A DNA stretch of 64,000 nt from Strongylocentrotus droebachiensis (lineage: Eukaryota > Echinodermata > Echinoidea > Camarodonta > Strongylocentrotidae), in the NCBI GenBank assembly GCA_035222895.1, contig JAVYIG010002723.1, positions 167,123 to 231,122 of the forward strand. Direction: 5' to 3'. Position numbers and translations under genes: made by a program. Within the stretch, counting starts at the first letter, position 1, and each line of letters opens with the position of its first letter. This document shows positions 43,387-55,734 of this stretch, one piece after another. A model generated the notes under the pieces. The model was not told the origin of the DNA and did not search any database. It saw only the letters and a list, made by a program, of their open reading frames with translations.

Positions 43387-46134
43387 ATGGCTATGTACGC
43401 TCACGCAATAAGCTTCGTAGTACTGTGTGGAATCACTCTGCGATATGGTGTAATGATGGATCACACCAACATAACTCTTAATCATACGTGCTCGGAAAAC
43501 TCGAGTGACCATAGCGCCAACTGCTCATATCGCGGTCTTACATCGGTTCCCCAGAACCTTCCACACGACTTACGTTCCCTCAACGTTTCTAATAATAACA
43601 TCTCTATGCTCCTGGACAAATCTTTCGTGAACTATACACAGCTGAAAACTGTAGACGCTAGTTATAACTTCATCTACCTCATTGAGAATGAAACATTTCA
43701 TGCTCTCCTGCTACTTAAGGTATTGATGCTCGATCACAACAATATCAGTGTCCTACCAATTTCCCTCCTGGAGAAGAATTGTCATCTATCCTTGATAATC
43801 CTACATCATAATAGACTCAAAGGAATTCCTCGCATCTTTGGAAACAATCTGAAAACTACTCAGTTTGCAGAAGATGGGGAGGACGCATGCAGATGTAAGA
43901 ATTTGTCACTTTTTGATTTGTCTTTTAATAAAGTCAGATCACTAGAAGAAGGAGATTTCGCAGCTTTACGGGGCTGCTCCTTCGATAGATTCAACCTGAA
44001 TTATAACGATATAAACAGTCTCCCTCGTGCCGTTTTCACGGATCTACCAGCAGTACATTTACTCATCAATAATATATCATTGGCTAAATTCCACGCCGAG
44101 TCCTTTCTGGGTAATAAGGCAATAGTAAAGGTGACATTAACCAGGTCGGGCATAAAATCTATTGTACCCATGAATACATCGGAAATACCAAAAGATATTT
44201 TTCCATGTATAATAAAACTTTATCTACAATACAACGAATTGATAACTATTCAAAAGTATGCCCTGGATGGTTTCGAAAAACTCCAGGTACTAGACATTAA
44301 TTCCAATCGTTTATCTAGTCTTCATAACGAGTCATTTTGTGGATTGAAGTCGCTGGTTAATTTGGATCTATCTGTCAACAATATTAAGGCGCTTCCACGA
44401 GGATCTTTTGCTTGCGCCGAAAAGCTTGAGAGCATTAATTTATCACGTAACGACATTTCTGTATTAGATCCTCAATGGTTCGACGGAAGCCATAGTCTCA
44501 GCACTTTGACATTTTATCAAAGCAACATTCATGAAATTAAAACTATACCATGGAACGCAACAAATCTTCAAACCCTTAGCTTAGCCAATAACAACCTTAA
44601 CTCCGTGAACAGAAAAACGTTCGTTGGTTTAAAAAATCTAAAATGTATCGATTTCACCAGGAATTATCCTCTCAAAATATCCGTTGATGCTTTTGATGAA
44701 ACCAGGTCTTTAAAAAAGATTATAATGAAAAATTTGGTCGAATTCACAATGACAGGTTCTTTCAGAAACATGCATCAACTTGTATACCTCGATATGTCCT
44801 ATCTTCATAGTCGCTTAGAAATTACTTCCAGTGGCCAATTTAGTTATACGACGGCGCTAAGGTATCTAAACATGTGCAGCACTTACATCACAGCCGAAGA
44901 TCTAGTCAATTCTAAAAGCAATAGGTCACTGTTTTCAGGACTAGTCTCGTTGCACACCCTAAAACTGCAAAGTAACTTCTTCGTTGATTTCCACCAGGTT
45001 TCTAACGCATTTACCACACTTTGGAATCTTCTTGACCTAGATCTGTTTGACTGTCAAATATACCAAATTAACCCGGGGGTATTTAGGAATCTCACTTCAC
45101 TAACATATCTCTCGTTGGCCGCAAACTTTATTAGAATCATTCCCGAGAAAGCTTTTCAGGATTTACAGAATTTACTTACCCTAAAACTAAATTCTAACTC
45201 TATTACAGTTATCGAGAAGCAATTGTTTTCTAGAACTCCCAGTCTCCAGAATCTATACCTCCAGAATAATCAAATCTCCACGATAGAACCTTTCACATTA
45301 ATACCAACAAGTCTAAATGTGTTAATCATTGCGACAAATCCCTTCACATGTACCTGCCAACTTGCGTGGTTCAGAGAATGGCTAGACAAGATGAATACAA
45401 ACATTGATCAAAGAAACGCGACTCGTTGCTCTAGTACTTCCTTCAAATCGCTAACAAATCAGACTATCTGGTCGTTCCATCCTAAAGATTACTGCGGAGT
45501 CAATATCTTCCTTATTGTAGGTGTATCTTTGGCAATCGTGACCGTTCTGTCGCTAAGTGTCCTCACGTACCAAAAGCGATGGTGGCTGAACCACAAACTA
45601 TTTCTCTTAAAGTTGGCCATAATTGGGTATCAAGAAATCATTGAAAATCAAGGTCCTGAGGACTACGAGTATCAGCTTAACCTCATGTTCCGTGAAGATG
45701 ATGAGTGGTGGATTAACGATTGCATGAAGCCATTCCTGCAGGGGAGGATGCCACACCTCGAGCACATCGTGTTTGGGGATAGTGGTCTTCATCCAGGGTC
45801 TTTCTACTTAAACGCCATCTATGACGTCATCGAGAACAGCTATAAGACGGTCTTGTTGCTTAGCAACGAGTCAGTGGAGGATACCTGGTTCATGACCAAA
45901 CTCCGTATGGCCGTGGAGCATATGAATGACACCAAGTTGGAGAAGGTCATCCTCATATTCTTAGAAGACATCGATGGTGACCACCTACCGTACCTTGTAA
46001 GGCTGTTGCTGAGTCGGAACAAACCTTATTTCCTGTGGGTGGATGATGATGCAGATGGACAAGAACTTTTCTGGGCAAAGTTTGAGAAGAGCATGAGAGC
46101 TAACAGGGAAATGAATAATGTCATTCCAGTTTAG
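43387..46134 (+). CDS. Toll-like receptor, unit D (intact, about 915 aa)
   Basis: Same architecture as unit B. The first ATG is at 43387 (MAMYAHAISFVVLCG); four codons upstream the frame opens at TTG, where unit B also has TTG. Signal peptide, LRRNT, LRR array, LRRCT (NPFTCTCQLAWFREW), one membrane helix (IVGVSLAIVTVLSLSVLTY) and TIR. TIR marks: YEYQLNLMFREDDEWW, FGDSGLHPG in the BB loop, SVEDTWFMTK, LFWAKFEKSM. No internal stop. Ectodomain differences from B and E are spread across the LRRs, with clusters around the mid-array segments (for example the SRLEITSSGQFSYTTAL region), while the TIR is nearly constant. Stop TAG ends at 46134. It is transcribed away from the transposon-rich centre. 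Confidence 0.95.
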   Translation: MAMYAHAISFVVLCGITLRYGVMMDHTNITLNHTCSENSSDHSANCSYRGLTSVPQNLPHDLRSLNVSNNNISMLLDKSFVNYTQLKTVDASYNFIYLIENETFHALLLLKVLMLDHNNISVLPISLLEKNCHLSLIILHHNRLKGIPRIFGNNLKTTQFAEDGEDACRCKNLSLFDLSFNKVRSLEEGDFAALRGCSFDRFNLNYNDINSLPRAVFTDLPAVHLLINNISLAKFHAESFLGNKAIVKVTLTRSGIKSIVPMNTSEIPKDIFPCIIKLYLQYNELITIQKYALDGFEKLQVLDINSNRLSSLHNESFCGLKSLVNLDLSVNNIKALPRGSFACAEKLESINLSRNDISVLDPQWFDGSHSLSTLTFYQSNIHEIKTIPWNATNLQTLSLANNNLNSVNRKTFVGLKNLKCIDFTRNYPLKISVDAFDETRSLKKIIMKNLVEFTMTGSFRNMHQLVYLDMSYLHSRLEITSSGQFSYTTALRYLNMCSTYITAEDLVNSKSNRSLFSGLVSLHTLKLQSNFFVDFHQVSNAFTTLWNLLDLDLFDCQIYQINPGVFRNLTSLTYLSLAANFIRIIPEKAFQDLQNLLTLKLNSNSITVIEKQLFSRTPSLQNLYLQNNQISTIEPFTLIPTSLNVLIIATNPFTCTCQLAWFREWLDKMNTNIDQRNATRCSSTSFKSLTNQTIWSFHPKDYCGVNIFLIVGVSLAIVTVLSLSVLTYQKRWWLNHKLFLLKLAIIGYQEIIENQGPEDYEYQLNLMFREDDEWWINDCMKPFLQGRMPHLEHIVFGDSGLHPGSFYLNAIYDVIENSYKTVLLLSNESVEDTWFMTKLRMAVEHMNDTKLEKVILIFLEDIDGDHLPYLVRLLLSRNKPYFLWVDDDADGQELFWAKFEKSMRANREMNNVIPV

Positions 46135-48715
46135 TAACAGATCAAACAAACGTGTCTTCTTACACTTGTATGGAAGATCGCGTGTCATGGCGTGTGGCTG
46201 TAACTGGACGTGCGTTGTATATAAACATGTAGGCTAATCCGATGTGACATGCGTCTTGACAATTATGTTTCTCTCATTTAAATGTAGTTTATTTAAAAAC
46301 TGTGAAAATGCATGTATGTTTTTCTACAAGGAGGTATTGCAAAGAGCTCACACTTTAACCCCCCCCTCAAGATGACATTTTATTTGTGGAAGTGAAAGAG
46401 TTTGTTCTTTGTCAAGAATACAAAAGGAACTAGTAGGCTACCACTTCTGAGAAGAGAAAAAAACTCCCCAGAGAGAGAGAGAGAGAAAAAGATTTATTAA
46501 AAAAAAGAAACAAAAGAATTGTACATGGTTTGTGTGTGACCTCAAATTCGCAGTGGGTCAGGTATAATCACTTCATGTTTCTAAAAAGACAATGTATATT
46601 GATTCGTAATCGGGATATTAAAGAATTCTCTATTGTTAACGAAGTTAAAAGAGAAAGAGAATGATATTATTTTGGGTCTAATTCTGATAAGGATATGGTA
46701 TTATGTATGATCTACTATTGAACAGAGTTAATGAAACATGCTGTCAAGATAAAATACGACATGAAAGCCTATTAACATTTCTTCACCAAATCGACGAGTT
46801 AGTGATCTTTGGTAAGGCATTAATCCTCACAACCTAGTCCCTCGGGGAGGACTATAGTTGTCTGTCCCCTGGTTGCATATTACCAAGCATACACATGTCT
46901 ACTTACATTCAGTCCGCAGCCGGTGCGAAAACCCTCTATTTTATTCTGCACATATTGAAGAGTTTACGTGTCTTAATGCTACGTAATGAGTAGTGCAGAC
47001 GGTCTTTCCGATCGGCAGTTTTTGCCTTTATAATTGTTCATTTCTCATGAAATTGGTCTTATTTTACAGATAAGACGTTGCACTCTGTATATTCTTATAT
47101 GACAATCATGTTAAATGTATTTTGGGAACAGATATTTCGCCTAGAAAATGGGTTTTTTTTAACGATAAATCTATCTAAAGAGTAGGGCTGATTTTCACAT
47201 AGGAAGAATTCTTGGGTCACGAAGATGTTATAATCAGCATAAAGCATAAATATCTTTCTTTAATACAATGATATCAAATTATTATATTTTACACTGTACT
47301 ACTACTAGAGTCAGGAACCAAGACAAATCACGGGAATGTTCATGAATAATTAATAGAAGTAGTCAACTTTGCCGATGTGATAATAAAGCGTTATGATTAG
47401 CAGTCAGGTAAAACAATTGATTTATGTGATTAAATTTCCGTTATGTTGATGTTAATAAACAAAATTCATGACCTATTGAAAGCTTTCGATACCTTTAAAC
47501 TCAAGTAAACATCTGATACAAAATGATGTCTTTGGAATTGTTATAATATTTGATTTATAATATTTATAGTCGTTTAATACTGTAATCGAAAGTCATGCAA
47601 AGTGCGTTTTAATGGAACTTTCTTAATCTTTCGAAACCATACATTATTGGTCATTGACTGTGTTGATGGATGTTTATCTTATAAATTGTTTCGGAGCTAT
47701 CTCATTGACTTTTAAATAATTAACATAAATTTCTCTTTATGAACCCATACCCAGTGGCATAGCGTGCAGTAAGTGAGAGTTCATCAAGGATTATAACTCC
47801 TTGGCGTCTGTAGGGTGTGTGGGAGGGGGGGGGGGGGGCAAAGGTTTTACTCGTAGTCGACGAATTGAAGTGCGAGAGATCAAGACCATCAAATGACCGA
47901 GTTATTCGATGTTGCTATCTATTATTTCTCTTTCTCTATCTCTCTCGCTCGACCCATCCTCTCCCCCTCTCTCTCACTCTCACCATCACCCTCCCCCTCT
48001 CTCTCTGTCTCTCTCTTACCCCTTTATGCTATGTGATGGGAGGGGCGGTGGCGTCCCATCGCAGCTACCCCACTGAAATCATATAAAAAGTGTTAGTGTA
48101 GTTCATTTAAGGGAACAGGATCTGAGTGAAGCAAGTGTATCTTGCATTAAATAAGGCTTATAAGCAATGTATTTGTTGATTGACTTCACATGAGACAGAT
48201 TCTTGTCAAATGAAATTTCTTGCAATGTAGACACCCAATGAAATTTCAGATAGTTTATTTCGATGACAATATTTTGTTGTATACAAAATTATGTAGTTTT
48301 CAATCTCGAATTTTTACAATATGAAATTAAATCATGAACTTAACATTTTAACATAAAATATCATCTGTACTTGTATTGCACTAATATTCGTCTTGTTGTT
48401 TAAGGCCTAATTCTATTCCGTGTTTGTTTGACAGTACAATATGTTGAATATCTATCTGTTAATAATAATTACTATTTTTCCAGTCAAAGGAACATAATAA
48501 AATTTCATTACGAATGCTAACAGAGGATGTTTTTGGTAATGTGTAATTTGAATAAATGCATTACACTTTATACAAAGAGAAAGAGAGATATGAATGCAGA
48601 AAAAACTGGGAGAGTCGGAGGGAAAGAAGAAAGATGAAAAGCGACGTAAAGAGTAGGGGTCGTGTGGACATTAGAGAGAGAGAGAGAGAGAGAGAAAGAG
48701 AGGGGGAGGGCAGGA
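46135..48715. other. 3' flank of TLR unit D, inverted copy of 12660-14775
   Basis: No gene. Contains the poly-C remnant at 46358, the GA plus AAAA stretch at 46470-46510, the AAAGCTTTCGATACC block near 47480, a poly-G tract at 47825-47838 and a CT tract at 47928-48018. The tRNA-like repeat of units B, C and E is missing: flanking sequences meet at 46780-46805. Confidence 0.65.
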
Positions 48716-49030
48716 GCGGGGGCCAAATTCGTGAAAAAATATTTAGCGGCGAAACAGCCGGCCGATAATTCGTTCAGTGGGGAGAGGGGGGAGGGGGGGG
48801 GGGGGGTAGTGAGCACTATTCTTTTTTTTTGCTCCTGAAAATTTGGAAATCGCGCCGGTCGATAATTCGCTCAGATGGGGGGGGGGGGGGGGGGGGGGGG
48901 AGGGGGGGGGGGGGTAGTGAGCACTATTTTTTTTTTTGCCCTCGAAAATTTGAAAAATCGCACCCCTCCCCCTTGAGCGCCAGGGGAGGGGGTCCATCTC
49001 CAAAAAAGGGTAAAATTACACTTGCTGTTT
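48672..49030. repeat. GA tract followed by poly-G-rich tandem repeat
   Basis: A GA run at 48672-48704, then two diverged copies (about 48760-48845 and 48860-48965) of a stretch with CCGGTCGATAATTCGYTCAG, a long poly-G (48876-48914) and GTAGTGAGCACTATT. Frames through the G runs are artefacts. A related scrap lies at 35565-35640. Confidence 0.7.
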
Positions 49031-49461
49031 TTCCTAATAGCATGTGACCATATGTTATATTTAGAGAATAAAGTCGTTTCTGAGCTTACAATTACAATAT
49101 TAACTACTACTCACATTGCGTACACACAATGCATTCACAATGTTCCAATTCATACCGAAATATTGCCTGCACAAACACATCAATACACTTATCATGTAGT
49201 ATAGCAACCTCAAAACTTTCAGGATATTATTTTATATGCATTTCCTTTTAAAATGTGCAATACGAATACACGTATGTTTATAAGTTTGTGTCATGATGAT
49301 GTAAGGATTACCCCCTAACGTTTAAATAAAACTTGATCATCGCCTATTGCTCAAATTAAAACACACAACAAAATTATCATTCTTGTTTAAGACATACAAT
49401 TGAGCAGTGTTTGGGCATGAATACAGATCTATCTTAAAGACAATAACGATGTTGTATTGAT
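49031..49461. other. Unit D distal flank, inverted copy of 10910-11300; no gene
   Basis: Matches in inverse the sequence after the exon at 10765-10904, such as the AGCAACCTCAAAACT and ATGCATTTCCTTTTAAAA blocks. Confidence 0.6.
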
Positions 49462-49605
49462 CTAATCGTTAAGATCGATTTTGGAAAACTCCTCGCCCAT
49501 CTCCTGAAAGTCGGGATCTACGTCACTGGGTTCCAGTAGCTCTAGCCACTAAATAGGAGAGCTTCTTAGGTTTGGTCCAGCTTTCATTGTCGAACTTTGC
49601 TACAT
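49462..49605 (-). pseudogene. Decayed inverted copy of the terminal exon at 10765-10904
   Basis: The minus strand starts after a TCTTCAG acceptor with TGTAGCAAAGTTCGACAATG and ends with the same LEEFSKIDLND coding end and TAG. It is 144 nt against 140: four extra bases near 49545 (TATTTAGTGGC against TATTGGC) shift the frame to an early TGA. It shows that the inverted duplication carried neighbouring gene sequence along with the TLR. Confidence 0.85.
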
Positions 49606-51470
49606 CTGAAGACAACATTGAAAAAAGAGAAGCATATTAACATGTTAAAACAATGGTGAGAGAGATACGCCCTAAACACATTAGTTTGGTTTCGGTTTCG
49701 GGTTCACTTTGATATCATATTTCTCATTTATCGTTAAACAATGTCAGTTTTGTTTACACGAAATCTAAGGAGAAGATAGTGCATTGAAATTAAAAGTCGC
49801 ATATTATCAATGTTTTACTTTATTACTGGTTTTTTGTAAAAACACATCTATAGTCATATTATTTGTTGAAGAGGATTTGCTTTTAGCATCGTAGAAGAGG
49901 GTTTGAACTTTTCTGCCAGTAATTAATGTTGCAGGAATAGTGAGGTAAACACAAACAAACAAAGAAACAAATATGTGGTTATTTTGTACGAGCTTTTCAC
50001 ATAAAAAGATCAATTTCTTTGTTATTAATTCTTTTACTGAACTATTGTGAACTCATGCATGGGTATGGCATAAAATACAAATCCATATTATTCAATTAGC
50101 TATTATTTAAATTGACTAGTGTATAGATTACAATATTGCATTTTGATAAAAGGTCCACCTTGTTTTGTAGGAGCATGAAATGAAGACAGTTAAGTCATTA
50201 CCCCATTGACTACTTACTTATCTCAATCCCATAGGTTTTATACAGGGGCCTCCCGGCTCCTGTAGACAATGGGGCAACAATATTTGCTCGGCTTTGAACC
50301 TAAACCTTCCCGTTCTCAAAGGTTTAATAAGAGTAAACCTTAATTCATGATATACAAAAAAGATGGTGATCCAGTTTAAGCATATTGCTCCGATTGTCTC
50401 ATTTTCGCTCGCGTGAACATTGCCAGCACAAACCACTGACCTCTACCTCCTGAACGGATCATCGCACATTCCCATTCACTATACGTTACGTACTAAAAGG
50501 CTGTATTGTCTGACCGTTCATGAATATTCATGTTTTTGCTAAACTCTGCAAAATGTTTGCTTTTACTAAATGGAAAAATTACGGTGGGGGGTTGGATGAA
50601 ATGGACAAAATGAAATAGGCAGAAGTGATCTATGATAATTCATGCGTTTTATGTTTCGTGTGCTCGACCTATAATCTTCAAATCGCTTGGTAAACTGAGT
50701 CCAAAGTTAGACTTGTTTCACATGTGTATTATAGGCAATGGCGAGCTTGCAACCTATTTTTGAAAAATTACGGTGGGTGAACTTTCAAAAGTCAATGATA
50801 CATGAGGGCTCAAATGAAAGAGCTAGTGATAACGTACGTCGGGGTGGATGTGATTTTCGTTTAAACAAAAATTGAATTTTTAACGATTTTTAAAAAAAAC
50901 GTCCATAGGCTAACATGTTAGGCTGCTGACGCTGACCATGCTCTGACGATAGGGGGCGTCGTGAAATGAGACTAAACGGAGCCATATGGTGACCACTTCC
51001 ATATTTTCCTTTGTATGGCCTTCAACAGATTTGAATGTACATCCATTGTCCCAACATATATCGGGGACACTGTGTTAGCTATTTGGAATACCTCGGCACC
51101 AATTGTCATCTCACAATTTCCTTTCGAGCCACTGATATCATATCGAATTCAACAATGAATAATATTAGATAGCATAGACAGAAACCGATATGTGATTGGT
51201 CCAGAGCTCGTCACGCGATATCAATTGCGAGGATCGTAATTGTCAAATTTTCCTGGCCGTTCACTTTCGATGGTTATATTGACCAGCTGATGAAATGAAT
51301 ATATTTTAATCAGTGCATGACGCCCTCTAGAGGACTGTATGTGTTTTTTTTTCTCGATTTATTTTTGTCCTTTGAATTTTTTTGTCCTCCATCTTTTTTT
51401 TATTCCTCAAAATGTGCTTTTTAAAGAATTTTGTTTTCCCGTAATCTTTTTTTTCTTCACCAAATTTGTT
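49606..51470. other. Unit D distal flank, inverted copy of 9400-10760; no gene
   Basis: Inverse matches run to about 51190 (TATATCGGGGACA near 51060, GCACCAATTGTCATCTCACA near 51095). 50500-51000 contains sequence with no counterpart in unit B. Nothing coding recognised. Confidence 0.5.
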
Positions 51471-51477
51471 GTTATTG

Positions 51478-51564
51478 ATTTCCTATAGGAACTCAGTGTT
51501 ATATTGCTCTGGATCCTAATGTTATGAACCAGAGCATTATAACATTGAGTTCCTAAAGGAAATC
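51478..51564. mobile_element. Hairpin element, about 85 bp
   Basis: Arms ATTTCCTATAGGAACTCAGT with TTATATTGCTCTGG and the inverse CCAGAGCATTATAACATTGA with GTTCCTAAAGGAAAT around a 15-base loop. No ORF. Confidence 0.7.
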
Positions 51565-51809
51565 TATATATTCAGATGGTCATATCTCAGGTAATACTTT
51601 ACATATTCAATTGGTTTTCGACATTTGGACATCATTTGTGATGCTCTTCGAAAATGAAACTCTCCGGCTCGTAACAAAAGAAAAATGTCTACCCGTACTG
51701 ACTTTATACACCGGACTTTTGCTGAAAGGGGGGGGGGGGGGGGTCGCTGGGAACACACATATGCGTACCCTAAATAAAACTGAGTGGGGGGCCGGGCGAT
51801 TCGTCAATA

Positions 51810-53479
51810 GCGAGCTTTCGATTTAGGCACCCGACGTCGGCTACTACGAGGTACTGGAGCGTGGAGACGTTGCGCAACTCACGTCCGTTCCCTTCGCGGC
51901 AGTGCTTTCGATTTTTCACGTCGGTGCTTGCGTCGGTCACGTGACCAATTTTTTTAGATCAGGTGATTAAATCAGGTAATAAAATCAGTGCGCCAAAATC
52001 TGATACGAAGAATAACATGAGGATGACAGAAATAGAAAGTTAAAATGATAAAACAAAACATAATATAAGAGAAGGTGATAGAAGGAAGAAACAAAGAATA
52101 ACATAAGGAAAGATAGAAAGAGGAAGTGGTAGAATGATACAAACAAAGAATAACATAAGAGAAGGTGAAAGAAGGAAGAAACAAAGAATAACATAAGGAA
52201 AGATAGAAAGAGGAGGTGATAGAATGATAAAAACAAAGAATAACATAAGAGAAAGTGATAGAATAATGAAAACAAAGAATAACATAAGGAGAGACAGAAA
52301 GTGATAGAATGATAAACACAAAGAAAAACATAAGACAAGGTGATAGAAGGAAGAAACAAAGAATAACATAAGAAAAGATAGAAAGAGGAAGTGATAGAAT
52401 GATAAAAACAAAGAATAACATAAGACAAGGTGATAGAAGGAAGAAACAAAGAATAACATAAGGAAAGACAGAAAGAGAAAGTGATAGAATGATAAAAACA
52501 AAGAATAACATAAGAGAAGGTGATAGAAGGAAGAAACAAAGAATAACATAAGGAAAGATAGAAAGAGGGAGTGATAGAATGATAAAAACAAAACAAAACA
52601 TAAGACAAGGTGATAGAAGGAAGAAACAAAGAATAACATAAGAAAAGATAGAAAGAGGAAGTGATAGAATGATAAAAACAAAGAATAACATAAGACAAGG
52701 TGATAGAAGGAAGAAACAAAGAATAACATAAGGAAAGACAGAAAGAGAAAGTGATAGAATGATAAAAACAAAGAATAACATAAGAGAAGGTGATAGAAGG
52801 AAGAAACAAAGAATAACATAAGGAAAGATAGAAAGAGGGAGTGATAGAATGATAAAAACAAAACAAAACATAAGAGAAGGTGATAGAAGGAAGAAACAAA
52901 GAATAACATAAGGAGAGACAGAAAGTGATAGAATAATGAAAACAAAGAATAACATAAGAGAAGGTGATAGAAGGAAGAAACAAAGAATAACATAAGGAGA
53001 GACAGAAAGTGATAGAATAATGAAAACAAAGAATAACATAAGAGAAGGTGATAGAAGGAAGAAACAAAGAATAACATAAGGAAAGATAGAAAGAGGGAGT
53101 GATAGAATGATAAAAACAAAGAATAACATAAGAGAAGGTGACAGAAGAAAGAAACAAAGAATAACATAAGGAAAGACAGAAAGAGAAAGTGATAGAATGA
53201 TAAAACAAAGAATAACATAAGAAAAGGTGATAGAAGAAGAAACAAAAGATAGCAAGAGGAAATAATAGAATAATAAAAACAAAGAATAACATAAAAGAAG
53301 GTGATGAAACTACACTCACGTTGACGTTTTCACGGCGACGTCGATTCACATAAATTGCCCCCGACTCCCGTCGGGTGATTTGGAAGGGAACGTGGGCCCA
53401 GAAGCTCACGCATGCGCAGGGGATAAATATGACGTCACGCGTAGTAGCCGACGTCGGGTGCCTAAAATCGAAAGCTCGC
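51810..53479. mobile_element. Inverted-repeat element carrying a minisatellite
   Basis: The ends GCGAGCTTTCGATTTAGGCA and, extended, CCCGACGTCGGCTACTACG are inverted at the right end, with one extra T there. TA flanks both edges (51808-51809, 53480-53481). The inner flanks are CpG-containing (CACGTGACC, GACGTCACGCG); the centre is the 90-bp repeat array. No transposase, so non-autonomous. Confidence 0.75.
52010..53305. repeat. Minisatellite, 90-bp period with a 270-bp higher-order pattern
   Basis: AAGAAACAAAGAATAACATA recurs at 52351, 52441, 52531, 52621, 52711 and 52801, exactly 90 bases apart. Variants such as AGAAAAGATA recur every third unit (52351 and 52621), giving a 270-bp higher-order repeat. 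The purine-rich strand is A/G-biased with few C. On the minus strand all three frames stay open for 400 or more codons, because 90 is divisible by three and the unit lacks stop triplets. I do not call a protein. Confidence 0.92.
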
Positions 53480-53484
53480 TAATA

Positions 53485-54310
53485 AAAACGGAATGACCGG
53501 ATACAATTTCTGATGGTATTCAAATACAGATACAGATGTTCCAGTCGAGACCAATTTCTATGCGTTTGCGTCCTCATTAGCAGTTACAGCATGCATGTTA
53601 TCTGTTCTTGTAATTCATCTGTCATGGGGAATTGAGTGCAAGTATGACTCATTTCTGTATTCTTCATTTAAATATGAGGAAATAATTTTATGCCACAATC
53701 ACACACCAATATGGCATGAGTATTTGGGAAAGGTATGGGTTCAATGCTCTCCATGTAGGCCTAGTTACAATAACAAACCGATGTACAATCACAAGCAGTG
53801 ACGTAACTATTGGGGGTACGTGGCCTCCCCCATGGCATGGCGAATTTTTTTAAAAAGGAGAAAGATAGAGAAGGAAACGTGACAAGACGACATTCAAGTC
53901 CCTTTCACACTCTTCCCTGTTTTGCGGCCTTGTTAATTTGTTTTACATCTATCTAGTAATTAGACCGATGCCCTCGTGATATTAGCGACCCACACATGAA
54001 ACCAAGCTATTCCACTACTCATTAATCATAATTATATGTCAATTAACTAGTTTTTTTTTATTCAATGTCATAATAATATTCATCCGTTAATTAATCCTGG
54101 GCACGTCACTATAATGTGATCACTTGAACACAGGGGCGTATCTAAGAGTTTGTAAAAAAAAAAGTAGGGGGTACATTCCAGATAAATCAAACAATAAAAG
54201 CATATAAAAGGAGAGTATTAGTCTCCTCAAGATCGTATTGGTAAACAACAAAAAAAGATGGGGAACATATTTTGATTATTTAAACAAACCTAAGTACACA
54301 ATACAAAAAT
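53485..54310 (-). repeat. Repeat R1 copy, inverted
   Basis: From about 53700: the GTATGGGTTCAATGCTCT block, AGTGACGTAACTAT, a CTAGTAATTAGACCGATGCC block, TTAATCCTGGGCACGTCACT and AGTTTGTAAAAAAA, in the order of the right arm at 8200-8640. It continues to the GAGAGTATTAGTCTCCTCAA edge. Confidence 0.6.
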
Positions 54311-54959
54311 AGTATACAAATAATGAATGAGTCGAAAGATGAAAATTGCTATTCAACGAGGCGTCAGCCGAGTTGAATAGAATTAACGTTAATCTTTCAA
54401 CGAATGAAAATATTCGCACTATTGAACGAATGAATAACATTCATAATTTGTTTTATACAACATCAAAGAAGATTGAATAGAATGTTAATCAACAAATTAT
54501 GCTTTACTCGTTATATTAAAGATAAATTAAAGTTGGAGTCAAGCCTTCTCGATTACAATCAGATTGCCTTCGCGTCAGATACACGCAGGGCGCGCGTATA
54601 GCAGAGAGGTATACGCAGTCTGCATAATATAACCAAAAATGCACGGTCGTGCAATATAACATCTATTGAATATCATGTGACCAACAATCCTCCGATCAAA
54701 TGACAAGGATCCACGTAGGTGTTGTATAATTGCCGATATAGTTTAACGACCACTTCTTTATACCCTAAATTGGATTACCGTTATTTTATATGCATGTGAA
54801 ACTATAGACCTCCCAAATAATATATGGTATTTCTTTGAATCTCCTTCCCCTTCCTGTCATTCCCCCCCACCCTCTCTCTCTCTCTCTTTCTCTTTCTCTC
54901 TAGCATAAATCAAACGAAAATCTATCATGGATATACCACATACAGTTCGTACAGAAGAA
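54311..54959. other. No gene; R1-like edge with a CT tract
   Basis: 54310-54740 is unmatched AT-rich sequence with a small palindrome near 54350-54372. 54780-54960 matches R1 in inverse (AATAATATATGGTATTTC, a CT tract at 54868-54901, CAAACGAAAATCTATCATGG). Confidence 0.45.
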
Positions 54960-55570
54960 ATACAGTAGTCGATTGCATCATGTTAAAATCGGTACGTAAA
55001 TATTTTAATAAAGATCATGCCCTGAATTCGTCCCTCCTTGCTTATTGTGACAGTATATAGGGATATTGTGGAAAGCGTCTTCAAATCAATCTCCAAGAAT
55101 ACAAAATAAGGCAGCACGCAGAATCAATAATACCCCTCGGGATTCATTGAGAAGTCACAACCGGGGTCACAACCTTAAAAACCTTAGATGAGATTCATTC
55201 GAAAAAGAAAAGGAAACAAAATACCGGTTTAATGATGTTCAATATGCTTAATAGAAAATCCGCTTATAATCTCATTGACAAATTTCATTTTGAGAACATA
55301 GAATATGCGAAGTCGCAACCTTTGTGTTGAGACGATTCAACCCAAAACCGACTCGGCTGAACGTTCCATTTCTATATAGAGTCGCTGTTTCGTGGAATTC
55401 TTTACCGTATGACACGCAAGCTGCACAGAGCAAAAAACAGCTTTATTACATTTTTTCAAAACGATTGAAAATTTGTAACTGCTGTTGTATATCAATGAGT
55501 ACTCAAATACTTATCATTTATTGTGGGGGTTAGTCATTCTGTGATGTTACAGTTTAACACCGTTGTGATA
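54960..55570 (+). mobile_element. LINE 3' fragment with C-terminal coding remnant
   Basis: Plus-strand pieces read as the end of a LINE polyprotein: a degraded KIQNKAARRINNT-like run near 55090-55130, then NVPFLYRVAVSWNSLPYDTQ at 55358-55420, a FWN.LP-type C-terminus. The family also has copies at 5341-5530, 6546-7135 and 40590-41400. Inactive. Confidence 0.6.
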
Positions 55571-55734
55571 TTGATAATGTTTAATGTATTTCCGTTGGGT
55601 ATTTTGAATAATGTTATCCTTCTAGTTTTTTTAGATAGAAAAGCGTAATTTTTACCTATGCTTTTAATGTGGATTTTTCCATCTCTTATTATATTTCGTT
55701 GCTATTAAAGTTTTACAAAAAATAGAACATTAAC

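Noticed and set aside
52010..53305. CRISPR-like array
   Set aside because: Repeats are contiguous variants with no unique spacers, in a eukaryotic genome.
51972..53409. Three overlapping long minus-strand proteins of 401-474 residues
   Set aside because: All three frames are open because of a 90-bp repeat lacking stop triplets; no single frame is favoured.
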